Notes: a model not told the origin generated them from the letters alone. A stretch of 64,000 nt of DNA from Clostridium kluyveri (GCF_001902295.1 NZ_CP018335.1:2914001-2978000); one strand, 5' to 3'; positions 53,916-63,435 are shown, counted from the first letter of the stretch. A program made the numbers and translations.

Positions 53916-54119
53916 ATGTCAAAAAAGCCATTAGTTCCAGGTGCAGAAAAAAAATTAGATAAGCTTAAAACAGAAACAGCAAATGAATTAGGTATAGATT
54001 TAAATAAAAAGTATGCTGCGGATTTACCCTCAAAAGAAATTGGAGCTCTAGCTGGTCCAACAGGTGGTAATATGGTTAAAAAAATGATTGAGGCTTATGA
54101 AAATAAATTGTTAAAATAA
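53916..54119 (+). CDS. alpha/beta-type small acid-soluble spore protein
   Basis: The 67-aa protein has the family core LDKLKTETANELGIDL and GPTGGNMVKKMIEAYE. It binds DNA in the spore and guards it from damage. The sequence shows a GAGGAGG site but no clear sigma-G promoter. This is the best evidence that the host forms spores. Confidence 0.95.
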   Translation: MSKKPLVPGAEKKLDKLKTETANELGIDLNKKYAADLPSKEIGALAGPTGGNMVKKMIEAYENKLLK

Positions 54120-54126
54120 ATCCATA

Positions 54127-54491
54127 TTTGTTACAATCCAATGTCCTATATAACAACTATTTGTAAATAAAATAGACACCCTAAATAATGGGTGTCACTT
54201 TGTGATAAAAGATTTATTTTTTTATATTTATGTGGTATCTAGTATAGTTACATTATATGCAAAGATTATAATGGAAAAATATTTTTCTCGTTAAATCTTT
54301 GTTAAAAAGACATCTGGCCAAAAAACAAACATATAACAGTTATATTTTAAATGCTTAAATATAAAAATAAGCACCTAACAATGCTAAGTACCTATTTTTA
54401 ATACTATTTTAATTTTACTTTAAGGGTGCGGTAATTTATATAGAGTCATGGTGGTTGCAGCCATTTTAACGTGCCCTGCAACCTTAGACAC
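54127..54491. repeat. family B intergenic repeat, unit 3
   Basis: Blocks in order: TTTGTTACAATC...AACTATTTGTAAA (54127-54170), GACACCCTAAATAATGGGTGTC hairpin region (54173-54194), AAATAAGCACC...(54363-54400), and GGTTGCA...TGCAACC with AGACAC (54452-54491). The stretch to 54701 has only AT-rich sequence and a further AGCACC block near 54640. Confidence 0.6.
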
Positions 54492-54701
54492 AATGACTGG
54501 TAATCATCTTCTTACATACTTACAATGAATAATAAAGTTAACCAATGTGTATAATTTTACTATAGGTATATTATATTCCCTAATTGTTACAATATTATTT
54601 TATATAGGTTAAATAAATATTTACCATATGAATAAAATTTAGCACCTTAGATTGGTAGTAAATTCGTAGTGACTGCTTATTTTTTATTACTCAAATTTCC
54701 T

Positions 54702-56942
54702 TTAACCTTTCAGCAGTGGTGTAATCTTACCAGAATAGTATATGCATAAAGCATGAAGTGCTCTAGTACAGGCAGTATAAAACAGCAGTCTTTCCTCCTC
54801 ACAACTATAATTTCCATCTCCTGCATTATATATAAGCACCACATCAAATTCTAATCCTTTAGAAAGGTAAGACGGAATTACCAAGGTATCACTTACATAT
54901 TCATCATCATCCTTCATTATGGATTTAACATAAACCTTATCTTTTAAGAAACTGTATACCTCTTCTGCTTCCTTTACGGTTCTTGTTATGATACCAATTG
55001 ATTTATAACCTTTCTCGTTATATATTTTTATATCCTCGAGAAGTCTTTCTTTTATAGCCTCTTCATCTATGAAGTCAAGGAGTAAAGGCTCATCTCCACT
55101 TCTTTCTACGCATTCATCAGAAATCTCCTTATTAAGCAGCCTTCTTGAAAACTTAGTAATTTCTATTGTTGATCTGTAGCTTTTGGTTAAATTTATTATG
55201 CAGGTATTATCTTTTGAAAATATATTGGATATATTACTATAATCTCCTACATTCATAAACGGATTGATGGATTGATGTAAATCCCCCAGTATGGTAATAC
55301 TGGCAGACTGGAAAAGCTGATGAAATATCTCATACTGTAACGGTGTATAGTCCTGTGCTTCATCAATAATAACATATTTGATTTCTGAGGTTTTTGGGAG
55401 GTCTCCAATGGCACCTTTTAGATATAGAAGAGGCGGCTGATCCTCATAATTAAGTATTCGAGTCTTTAGTTTTTCTAGAGTATAACTTTTGATTTTATCA
55501 ATTTCCGTCTCACAGTATTTAGTATTTGAACTTGCATAAAAAAATTCAAGTTTCTCAAAAAGTTTTTTATAAATATCTACCAAATCAAGTTCTGTCATCC
55601 TATTGATTTCATAATAAATATTCTTCATTTCTTCCTTTACTACAAGTGTACTTCTCTTCATAATTTCTACTTTATCCATATAAGAATCCGAATCCTCAAG
55701 ATCACTATCCACTTCTTCTATCCGCAGCTTTTTATAAGGCTCTACAAGAAATAAAATTCTTTCTCTTATCTTTTCAAGCCTCCTCTTCAGCGGAAGCTGC
55801 ACATAATCTTTAAAAAATAATTCTTGTATATCCTTAGAGGAAATTATCAAATTACCTCTGAAAATAATATCCGTAAAATTTCTATCCATCTTTTCAAGAT
55901 AGGATACATATCGTTTTAATATATCTAAAAATTCCATAGAAGACTTAAATTTTATATTGCTGATTCTCTTTTGGTAAGAATCTTGCTTCTTAGAGACGAG
56001 AATATATTCCATCATCTCGCAATAGTTTTCCTTTATAAGCTCACTGCCTAATGCCGCATGCATATATTCTTTAAATGTGGTCTGGTACATATTGTCTTCT
56101 CCAAGCTGTGGCAATACATTGGAAATGTAATCATTAAAAATATCATTGGGAGAGAATATTACTATATTTTGAGGCTTTATTTTATCCCGCTGTTTATATA
56201 AGAGATAGGCAATTCTATGAAGAGCAACAGAGGTCTTCCCGCTTCCAGCAGGACCCTGGACAATCAGATTTTTGTACTCCTCATTACGAATTACTTTATT
56301 CTGCTCTCTTTGAATAGTTGTTACTATTGTCTTCATTTTACTATCAGTGCTTTTACTCAAGATATCCTGCAGCACTTCATCGTCTATCTTAAGATTACTG
56401 TCAAACATATACTCAATTTTACCATTATTAATTTTATACTGCCTTTTCAGTGTAATCCTCCCATCTACAATTCCTTCAGGACATTCGTAGCTGGCCTCTC
56501 CAATTTCGTAATCATAAAACATGCTGGAAATTGGTGCACGCCAGTCATATATGAGAATATCGTAATTATCATTAATAAGATTTGAAATTCCAATATAACA
56601 CTTTTCAGCTTTCTTATCTCCCTTTTCAAGGAAATCAATTCTTCCGAAATAGGGTGATAAAAGCATTCTCTCATATTTTTCCTCAAGTTTTTTGGTAAAC
56701 TCATGGCTTCTCTTCTCCATTTTCATTGTATTGATAAATTGCATGAAGTCTACAATCTGTTCCAGTCCATTGCTTACGGAAACAGAACCTATATCCTGCC
56801 ACAGTTCCCTTTGTGTTTTAATGGCATCCTTTTTAAATCTTTCTTTAAAATCATGTTTTTCACTAAACTGTTTTCTAACTTCTTTAAGCACCTCCTGCAG
56901 CCATTTATTTTCAAGCTTCCATTTAACGTCATTCCTGTTCAT
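54702..56942 (-). CDS. helD: HelD-type UvrD-family helicase
   Basis: Start at 56942 (MNRNDVKWKLENKW) behind AAAGGAGGGGG. The 746-aa protein has an N-terminal coiled-coil arm, Walker A GPAGSGKTS, motif II VIIDEAQDYT, motif III ILGDLHQSI and motif VI FYTACTRALH. HelD removes stalled RNA polymerase from DNA in Gram-positive bacteria, and some forms give rifamycin resistance. It stands alone. Confidence 0.92.
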   Translation of the reverse strand: MNRNDVKWKLENKWLQEVLKEVRKQFSEKHDFKERFKKDAIKTQRELWQDIGSVSVSNGLEQIVDFMQFINTMKMEKRSHEFTKKLEEKYERMLLSPYFGRIDFLEKGDKKAEKCYIGISNLINDNYDILIYDWRAPISSMFYDYEIGEASYECPEGIVDGRITLKRQYKINNGKIEYMFDSNLKIDDEVLQDILSKSTDSKMKTIVTTIQREQNKVIRNEEYKNLIVQGPAGSGKTSVALHRIAYLLYKQRDKIKPQNIVIFSPNDIFNDYISNVLPQLGEDNMYQTTFKEYMHAALGSELIKENYCEMMEYILVSKKQDSYQKRISNIKFKSSMEFLDILKRYVSYLEKMDRNFTDIIFRGNLIISSKDIQELFFKDYVQLPLKRRLEKIRERILFLVEPYKKLRIEEVDSDLEDSDSYMDKVEIMKRSTLVVKEEMKNIYYEINRMTELDLVDIYKKLFEKLEFFYASSNTKYCETEIDKIKSYTLEKLKTRILNYEDQPPLLYLKGAIGDLPKTSEIKYVIIDEAQDYTPLQYEIFHQLFQSASITILGDLHQSINPFMNVGDYSNISNIFSKDNTCIINLTKSYRSTIEITKFSRRLLNKEISDECVERSGDEPLLLDFIDEEAIKERLLEDIKIYNEKGYKSIGIITRTVKEAEEVYSFLKDKVYVKSIMKDDDEYVSDTLVIPSYLSKGLEFDVVLIYNAGDGNYSCEEERLLFYTACTRALHALCIYYSGKITPLLKG

Positions 56943-56996
56943 GATATACCCCCTCCTTTTTGACGAATAATTAAATAAGATTTTTTTCAAATACTG

Positions 56997-57025
56997 TTGA
57001 CACCATTATTATAAGGGTGTATAAT
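56997..57025 (+). promoter_or_regulatory. orphan sigma-A promoter
   Basis: TTGACA (56997-57002) and TATAAT (57020-57025) with a 17-bp spacer, both perfect. It points away from helD and into the 3' side of the TetR gene; no gene follows on this strand. Confidence 0.7.
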
Positions 57026-57031
57026 GTAATT

Positions 57032-57090
57032 AGAGGTTTATATTATACTTTTATAAGGTGATATCAAATTTAGTGTATCACTTTTATTTT
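57032..57090 (+). ncRNA. possible short RNA, about 60 nt
   Basis: From the orphan promoter a transcript would reach the hairpin AGGTGATA/TATCACTT (57056-57083) followed by TTTTATTTT. It includes a GTATAAT/ATTATAC inverted pair. The same hairpin may end the tetR transcript on the minus strand. Expression is not shown. Confidence 0.35.
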
Positions 57091-57159
57091 GTTGTGTCAA
57101 TGTAAGGGCATTTGTCATTGGGCAAGTGTCTTTTTGTGGTGTAATTCATCTGTTTGTAC

Positions 57160-57840
57160 CTAAATTGACGTCGTTACCTCGTAGGCATGAGATAACGCAT
57201 CAATAACAACTTTTTTTGCAGTTTCCTCTGATATTTGTTCTTGTACTTCGAATGAATTATATGGGAGATCCATAGTCCACCAAGAGATTGATTCTATAAT
57301 AAATCTTGCTGCTAATTTCAAATCTTCTATTTTCCTAATACGCCCATATTTTTCAAACAGCTTTAAATACTCATATACACTCGTAAAGAAGTAAGATCTG
57401 AATTGCCTGTAGATCTCAACAAATTCTTCATGTTCATTTGTATTTTTTTCAAAAATCAGACATCCTCTTGCATATTTTGAAATCGTATCAAAGGCATTTG
57501 ATATCATGCTTTGGAAATTATATCCTATTGAGATCTCTTCTTTATGCTTATCAAATTCTTTAGAATTATTTATTAACACTGAATGAACTTCTTCTTCTAA
57601 TCCTATAAAATCCTTTTCAGTGATTGGCAAACTTAAAGGGCCATGGATATACTCTGGAGATATGATACATTTAATAACGAATCCATACACTGCTTCTTTA
57701 CTTTCAAATAAATGATACATACTGCCAACAGCTATTCCAGCAGCCTTCGCTATTTGATTAATCTGCGTCCTTGTATAACCCTGTTTAATAAACATTCTGC
57801 TCGCCACATCGAATATTTTATATAATCGTTCATCTGTCAT
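57160..57840 (-). CDS. TetR-family regulator of the acyltransferase
   Basis: The 226-aa protein has a TetR helix-turn-helix (FIKQGYTRTQINQIAKAAGIAVGSMYHLFESKEAVYGF) and a C-terminal domain for dimer and ligand. It follows the acyltransferase gene by 14 bp, so both are read from the promoter at 58985-59017, which has a 33-bp palindrome. Confidence 0.9.
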   Translation of the reverse strand: MTDERLYKIFDVASRMFIKQGYTRTQINQIAKAAGIAVGSMYHLFESKEAVYGFVIKCIISPEYIHGPLSLPITEKDFIGLEEEVHSVLINNSKEFDKHKEEISIGYNFQSMISNAFDTISKYARGCLIFEKNTNEHEEFVEIYRQFRSYFFTSVYEYLKLFEKYGRIRKIEDLKLAARFIIESISWWTMDLPYNSFEVQEQISEETAKKVVIDALSHAYEVTTSI

Positions 57841-57854
57841 GAATTTTCTCCCCT

Positions 57855-58967
57855 TTACCTTATTCCTTTTGCCTTATCTTTTCCTTTATTATAAATCACG
57901 CATATAAGGATTGTCACTAAATAAGACATACCTAATATAAGAACAAATTGCAAATGCGGATTTATCCCAATTTTAAATATTTCATATGCTATAAAAGTCA
58001 TAATTGGCATATGTACAATGTAAACCTGAAAAGATATCTTATTCAGAAATGATAAAATTCTACTTTTTATCGCTGGAATGAAGAAATGGCCTATTCCCAA
58101 AATAGAAAAACTAATTAACAGCTTAACAAGTTTTGCCACATAACCACGAACACTATACATTTCATTAATTGTATCAAAATAGCAACCCACTTCCCAGTAA
58201 TAAAATAGTATTAGTAAAACTACTGATAAAAAAGTGTATTTATACTTATCACGATCTAAAGTTTTTTGAATTCGATCATCCATTGCAAAGAAATATCCCA
58301 TTATAAATACATATAAATACCCGATTGGATTTCTTTCTCCTAAAAATGGGAAGATCCAAAACATAAACGGATATGGCATGCAAATTAATAACATCATCAT
58401 GGGTTTTGTTAGAAATTCTATTGTTTTATCATAATGTTTGCTGCGAATTTTGCAGGCCAATTCTTTAAAAAATGGCAGACACAGTAATGTAAATACAAAC
58501 AAATATAACAAAAACCATAAGTGCATTGGTCCGAACCCGGTTGTCATTGCCTCCATATTTCTCGAAACAGAAGTGAAATATAATTTTATTTGTTCGATAA
58601 AGGATTGCTTTCTTCCAATACTTAACCCATATAAATAAGACGTGATGGGATTTAAAAACACACATCCTAATACCATTGGAATAAAAATCTTTGATACCCT
58701 TGTTTTAATTATACTTCCTGCACTTCTTTGTTTTAATGAATAAAATAATGCCATACCTGATATTAGAAATAGTATTACCATATGCCATCTTGCTAAAAAC
58801 ATTTGCATATATTTACAGAATATCAACTCAGTATTTGCTCTTGCAAATATAATAATGTTATTATTTAAAATAAACATATCGCATACATGATAGAAGATAA
58901 TACTTATAACTACAATTGCACGAATCCAATCTAAGTCGCACCTTCTCTTTATTTTATATTTTTCCAT
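57855..58967 (-). CDS. acyltransferase family 3 membrane protein
   Basis: Start ATG at 58967 behind GAGGTGG. About ten membrane helices. The catalytic-region His is in ISIIFYHVCDMFIL, and FGPMHLWFLLYLFVF is the typical second motif. These proteins acylate sugars or lipids outside the membrane. Its control by the adjacent TetR suggests a response to a membrane-active compound. Confidence 0.9.
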   Translation of the reverse strand: MEKYKIKRRCDLDWIRAIVVISIIFYHVCDMFILNNNIIIFARANTELIFCKYMQMFLARWHMVILFLISGMALFYSLKQRSAGSIIKTRVSKIFIPMVLGCVFLNPITSYLYGLSIGRKQSFIEQIKLYFTSVSRNMEAMTTGFGPMHLWFLLYLFVFTLLCLPFFKELACKIRSKHYDKTIEFLTKPMMMLLICMPYPFMFWIFPFLGERNPIGYLYVFIMGYFFAMDDRIQKTLDRDKYKYTFLSVVLLILFYYWEVGCYFDTINEMYSVRGYVAKLVKLLISFSILGIGHFFIPAIKSRILSFLNKISFQVYIVHMPIMTFIAYEIFKIGINPHLQFVLILGMSYLVTILICVIYNKGKDKAKGIR

Positions 58968-58984
58968 GGCGACCACCTCAAAAT

Positions 58985-59017
58985 ATTAACATGAATGAAT
59001 TATTCATTCATGTTAAT
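58985..59017. promoter_or_regulatory. TetR operator, perfect 33-bp palindrome
   Basis: ATTAACATGAATGAAT (58985-59000) and its exact inverse (59002-59017) flank one base. It lies 18 bp upstream of the acyltransferase start and shares the half-site ATGAATGAAT with 46639-46672. Confidence 0.85.
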
Positions 59018-59230
59018 GATATCATTATAATTTTTATTTGTAAAGTAAATGTATGGACATAATAGTTTTGAACCACTAAAATCTAAACCATTGAGATTAG
59101 AAGCGCTAAGGTTACTCAACTATAGTTGGAAAGACCTATTTGCCGATTATTATTTAAGGAAACAGTCTTATAATGAAAAAGCCAGTCAAAGTGAAAAAAC
59201 AATTCACTCCAACTGTCCTGTTATTACTTT

Positions 59231-59365
59231 CTATTCAATTACAACTTCTACATCAGTGCCATCCAGCAAAGTTACAATAACCTTCTCCACTATCCTAAAA
59301 AATAAATCCATATCAAATTCTTCCATGGATTTTGCATTTTTTATAATCATTATAAACCGCCTTGC
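59231..59365 (-). pseudogene. large serine recombinase, C-terminal fragment
   Basis: The frame EEFDMDLFFRIVEKVIVTLL, then DGTDVEVVIE and stop, matches the end of large serine recombinases. The rest is lost. The neighbouring 59018-59230 has no recognised gene. Confidence 0.55.
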
Positions 59366-59493
59366 CTTGTATCCCAATTCTAAATTCCAAATTTATCTTT
59401 ACAAAGTAAATTTTGATATAACATTTAAAATATTATGATATAATTTATTTATGAATTATTAAATTTGAAAAGTCAATGTAAGGTGGGAATGAA

Positions 59494-59769
59494 ATGTTTT
59501 ATAAAATAAAAAAGAAACATGTAATATCAATATTAACATTGATAATTGCAATAGTGATTAGTTTTTCTTTTTTTAAAAGTATTACAAATAATCCGAAGCA
59601 GAATTCTGAAAAAACATCAAATATTCATACACAAGAAATATCTGAAACAGACTCTAAAGATACACAATCATCTGATGTGACCGAAAACTATGGAAATCCT
59701 GAAATCATAAGTCGTCATTATATCTATGAAAAAGATGTAGTTCCTCATGTTATACTTCTTGACCAATAA
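59494..59769 (+). CDS. small exported or membrane-anchored protein, 91 aa
   Basis: One N-terminal hydrophobic helix (residues 9-26; VISILTLIIAIVISFSFF) follows a basic start. The rest is polar, Ser/Thr/Asp-rich (SETDSKDTQSSDVTENYG), ending in HYIYEKDVVPHVILLDQ. The ribosome site is AGGTGGG. Family not recognised. It lies between a recombinase remnant and family B repeats. Confidence 0.6.
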   Translation: MFYKIKKKHVISILTLIIAIVISFSFFKSITNNPKQNSEKTSNIHTQEISETDSKDTQSSDVTENYGNPEIISRHYIYEKDVVPHVILLDQ

Positions 59770-59785
59770 ATATAATAACCATTCC

Positions 59786-60250
59786 TGCAATAAAAATGAG
59801 CACCCTAAATAACGGATGCTCATTTTTAACAATATTATTTTGAAGGGATGCAATTTTAATATACTAGCTCCTGGCAGTTGCATTTAAGTTTTAGGTGCCC
59901 TGCAACCACGGACACCGGGTTAAATTTTCATGCGGGGAACTAATCTATAATCTGTTATAATATTTATTATATATGGTATTTGTTACAATCTAATGTCCTA
60001 TGTAATAATTATTTGTAAATAGCATAAAAAATAGACACCCTGAATAAAGGATGCCTGCTTCGTGTGTAAAGAACTTATTTTATGTTAGATTTAAAGTGGT
60101 GGTTGCATCCATATTTAAAGTGTCCTGCAACCACAGACACTGGTCTAAATATCCTCAATGCCTAGGGATATATTGTACATGGTCTATTATGTATTATATA
60201 CATCAATTGTTACTATATTGTTTTGTACAAGTTAAATAATATTTACACAT
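59786..60250. repeat. family B intergenic repeat, unit 4 (tandem)
   Basis: Two tandem units. First: GAGCACCCTAAATAACGGAT (59797 on), GTTGCA...TGCAACC with GGACACC (59876-59916), TTTGTTACAATC... (59981-60020). Second: GACACCCTGAATAAAGGATG (60035 on), GTGGTTGCA...TGCAACCAC with AGACAC (60096-60140). The remainder to 60580 is AT-rich without a gene. Confidence 0.65.
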
Positions 60251-60745
60251 ATCAAAAGGCACTCGAACTTAATCAAGTACCTTACACGATATATAGTATA
60301 ATTTTTATTTACGGTTTCCCGTATTGTATACCACTGTATCTACCGTGTTCAAAAAAATCATATATGCTTTTCCTTCTCATTTCTCGTGTAAATACCATTA
60401 TAATTTGATTTTTTTGTTTCATTTATATCAATATTATATTAACCTTTCATAATTCTTGCTGCATCTTAATTTATATCTGGTCTTAATTCCGTTCCGGCAG
60501 AATAGGATTCAAATATATCCTTTGCAAATAATTTTCCTAAAGCTTCTGCCATTTGTGAGCTACAAGAATTGTGTACACATATCAAATGATTCTTGGGTTC
60601 AGGTGGAGTTTGCTGTAGGAGCTGCTTTTCTCCATCTGAACCTTATTAACAGTATTCTTAGTGTCTTTAGCACTTAGAATACTTATCCTTTAGGGGAAGA
60701 ACTTATCCAGGCGCATAGCAGTGCTTATCTCCCACTTTGAAGAAG

Positions 60746-62275
60746 CCTATACATTGCACACATCATTGGTAAGAAATTGGTAAACGAGCTGCAAGCCAAC
60801 CTTTTGCAATATTATTAAGACACATTAAACCACGCCATATAACCTTTACGCCTGGTTGACCATCGCTTTTACGACCAAGGAACCCACCTAATTTAGCTAT
60901 CATAAGTACAGCTTCCTGTAATGTTGGAGGCTGAATTGGTGGAATAGGAACTCCATTAATCACACAATAGAGTGCTTGCCACTCATACTCTTGTAGAACT
61001 ATATCGCATGCTGTTTCTGGATTTTGCTCAGATTCGAACTTTAACCAAAGAAGCTTCCATGCCACTATAGAATATATTGCAAGGGCATTTTGCAAGCTTT
61101 CTGTGGTCTCCAATTGGAGTTTCTCAATATTACAACCACTTTTTAAAGTATAATGATAACGTTCAATTTTCCAACGTTGTTTGTACCATTTGATTTTTTC
61201 AACTGCTTGTTCAAGGTTTTCTACAGGTAATGTTGTTAAAAGAAGCCAATATATAGGTTTAATTCCTTTAGGAGGATTTATCTCCTCTGCCAAAACTAAA
61301 TATAATTTAAGATTAGGTAATGACTTTGAATCTTTACGATTAACCGGAGGTTTTATTGTAACAGGACAATATTTCATAGATAATGTAGCTTCTCTTGGTG
61401 TACGTTTGTTTTCAGTGTCTCTAGGTATACTTGTAAGTAATTGACCCATTACAGGACTACTCTCAATTTCTTGAATTAGAGACTTACCGTTTTTGAGAAC
61501 TCTCCTTTTTTGAGCGACTCTTACGAGCAAATCTCTTTCTTCTGATACTGCTTTATGGAAGAAATCATAAATGTCAGCTTCACGATCACAAACAGTAACT
61601 ACATTTATATGTTTTGGAACATCTTTGAGGCTTGAATCTAAAGTGTCAAGCCACTTTTGACTTTCTTTATCTGATGTAGAGCGTTCACGTTTGGTAACCC
61701 GTTTTCCAAATTCTTTTGGATCACGTGTCCATACATATCTTGATAAAATGCCAAGAGGAATACCATCTACTGTTACTGCAAGAGTAGTATTATTTAACAA
61801 CCCAAGATCATGTTCTGTGTTACCATATACACCTAAACCTTTAGTTGCAGGATGATCTTTATAATCTAATGCGGTAGTATCTTGGATTGCCAAGACAGTG
61901 TCATACTTTCTCATACGCTCGATAGTTTGTTCTCTATGGCTCATTAGGATTACCTCCGGTTTAACTCTATTATTACTAAAGAATCTATATGTTGCCTGTG
62001 CTCCAGCATAGCTCTTACATGCCTGAGGTATTGAACTCTCAGGGTTTTCGTAGAAAGAGTTAGCTATTTTAGTTAACCTCTTATTTAGTCTATTATCTGC
62101 AAAAGGTGCTTCATTAAATTCCTGTAGTACCCAATCATTAGTATGCATACAAACCTCCTAAATTATTTGGTCTTATATGCATATTAATATATTTATTTAT
62201 GAATGTTCAAATGTATGTTTTGGCTCTGTATACGTTACTTACCAATTGATTCCCAAACTTATGTGCAATGTATAG
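60746..62275 (-). mobile_element. IS4-family insertion sequence
   Basis: The ends carry inverted repeats: CTATACATTGCACA at 60747 and its inverse TGTGCAATGTATAG ending at 62275. The 11-bp direct repeat CTTTGAAGAAG flanks it (60735-60745 and 62276-62286), which fits IS4-type target duplication. Left end may include one more C. About 1.53 kb with one gene. Confidence 0.9.
60763..62148 (-). CDS. IS4-family (IS50/Tn5-like) transposase
   Basis: The 461-aa protein begins with the Tnp DNA-binding domain (WVLQEFNEAPFADNRLNKRL). The DDE residues are in AIQDTTALDY (Asp), VTVCDREADIYDF (Asp) and the YREK motif (KWYKQRWKIERYHYTLKSG with Glu). No stop or frameshift, so it looks active. The start and stop lie close to both ends of the element. 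Confidence 0.93.
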   Translation of the reverse strand: MHTNDWVLQEFNEAPFADNRLNKRLTKIANSFYENPESSIPQACKSYAGAQATYRFFSNNRVKPEVILMSHREQTIERMRKYDTVLAIQDTTALDYKDHPATKGLGVYGNTEHDLGLLNNTTLAVTVDGIPLGILSRYVWTRDPKEFGKRVTKRERSTSDKESQKWLDTLDSSLKDVPKHINVVTVCDREADIYDFFHKAVSEERDLLVRVAQKRRVLKNGKSLIQEIESSPVMGQLLTSIPRDTENKRTPREATLSMKYCPVTIKPPVNRKDSKSLPNLKLYLVLAEEINPPKGIKPIYWLLLTTLPVENLEQAVEKIKWYKQRWKIERYHYTLKSGCNIEKLQLETTESLQNALAIYSIVAWKLLWLKFESEQNPETACDIVLQEYEWQALYCVINGVPIPPIQPPTLQEAVLMIAKLGGFLGRKSDGQPGVKVIWRGLMCLNNIAKGWLAARLPISYQ

Positions 62276-62339
62276 CTTTGAAGAAGATGGGAGTACTAGT
62301 AATGGTAGCGTTCGGATAAAAAATCTTTGGATAAACTTA

Positions 62340-62480
62340 TTGCTAGATAAAGTTTTAAGTTTATTCAAACCTTCTCACTTACGCCTTCATCTTTAATATA
62401 GATAGGACGCCCCTGCCCCCTATTGGGATTAGCAAACGGTCCCAATTTTTTAAATTCTACATTTGATAGTGGTGTAAAAC
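62340..62480 (-). pseudogene. unidentified C-terminal gene fragment
   Basis: A frame FAEFSDGFTPLSNVEFKKLG, then PFANPNRGQGRPIYIKDEGV, ending in SEKV and a stop, reads like a real protein end. The upstream continuation is lost before the amidohydrolase gene. Family not recognised. Confidence 0.35.
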
Positions 62481-62537
62481 CATCTGAAAATTCAGCAAAC
62501 GTTCAAATACTTCTTTCCTTAAATTACTCATACCGCT

Positions 62538-63422
62538 TCAGCGGAAACGAGGAAAAAGTTCTTTTGCCGTTTCAGATATTATCTTGCGCTTCTCACCTTC
62601 GTCAAAGCCTAAGTAGCTGCTGAACTGTTCGATACTTTCAGTTACGCCTTTCTCGTAGCGCAATGGATAATCCGTACCGAATAGGATATGTGATGTTCCT
62701 ACCAATTCTTTCAATGTAAAAAATACACTAGGCGAGGTTGAGAGCGCCACATCATAATACAAACTTCTCAAGGATGCAAGAACTTCATCGCTGGACAAGC
62801 TACTTACCTTGTTTTCCTGTGCAACAGTACTCAAACGATATGCAATATATGGAATGACTCCTCCTGCATGAGAAACAATCCATTTAATATTTGGATACTT
62901 TTGGACTTTTCCTCTATAAATTAGATCCATCATGGCACGCGTTGTATCAAATGGGAATTCATAGATGGACATATCTTTTACAAACAGAGACTCATTCACT
63001 CCAGCGGGCTTAGTGGGATGAAGTAGTACAACCGCCGACCTCCTGTTTAACTCCGCGAGAATTTCATCCATGCGGTCATCGCCTATATAAATTCCTTTGG
63101 TGTTGCTTGGAATAGAAAATCCATCCACTTTCAGTGTGTCATATGCATAGTCAATCTCTTTTAATGCATCGTCAACAAATTCAGTCGGCAGACATGCCAG
63201 CATTCCATATTTCTTTGGATCATAAGTAACAAATTGAGCTAAAAAGTTATTCATTTGCCTGGTTACTTCAGGACTTGCCGACACAGGTAGCGAAAATAAT
63301 GCTCCTGTTATCCCCGTCCTATTCATTGTCTCTTCATCTATTTTCATGTTCCAAGGTGGCAATAATGCTGCATTAGGATTATTTTTTCCTATTACATGGT
63401 GATGTACATCAATAAAACACAT
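62538..63422 (-). CDS. amidohydrolase family 2 (ACMSD-like) protein
   Basis: The 294-aa protein has the metal motif DVHHHV at the N-terminus, HPTKP (third His), VSHAGG (fourth) and FGTDYPLRYE with the catalytic Asp. The family includes decarboxylases and hydrolases of small carboxylates. It is 13 bp downstream of a second amidohydrolase gene with similar codon use, so they likely act in one pathway. Confidence 0.9.
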   Translation of the reverse strand: MCFIDVHHHVIGKNNPNAALLPPWNMKIDEETMNRTGITGALFSLPVSASPEVTRQMNNFLAQFVTYDPKKYGMLACLPTEFVDDALKEIDYAYDTLKVDGFSIPSNTKGIYIGDDRMDEILAELNRRSAVVLLHPTKPAGVNESLFVKDMSIYEFPFDTTRAMMDLIYRGKVQKYPNIKWIVSHAGGVIPYIAYRLSTVAQENKVSSLSSDEVLASLRSLYYDVALSTSPSVFFTLKELVGTSHILFGTDYPLRYEKGVTESIEQFSSYLGFDEGEKRKIISETAKELFPRFR

Positions 63423-63435
63423 ATTTATTTCCTCC

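Larger units (their letters stand above)
60581..62319 (+). repeat. family A structured repeat, copy 6, split by an insertion
   Basis: In RNA sense on the plus strand. The 5' part (60581-60745) holds the GGTTCAGGTGGAG/CTCCATCTGAACC stem, the GTATTCTTAGTG hairpin and the AACTTATCCAGG block. The 3' part (62276-62319) holds GATGGGAGTA and ends CGGATAA. The insertion sequence sits in the loop of the CTCCCA/TGGGAG hairpin. Confidence 0.85.

Noticed and set aside
59049..59438. 129-codon frame on the plus strand
   Set aside because: Its 3' half is antisense to a recognisable recombinase end, and it lacks a ribosome site. The first part is unexplained but not supported as a gene.
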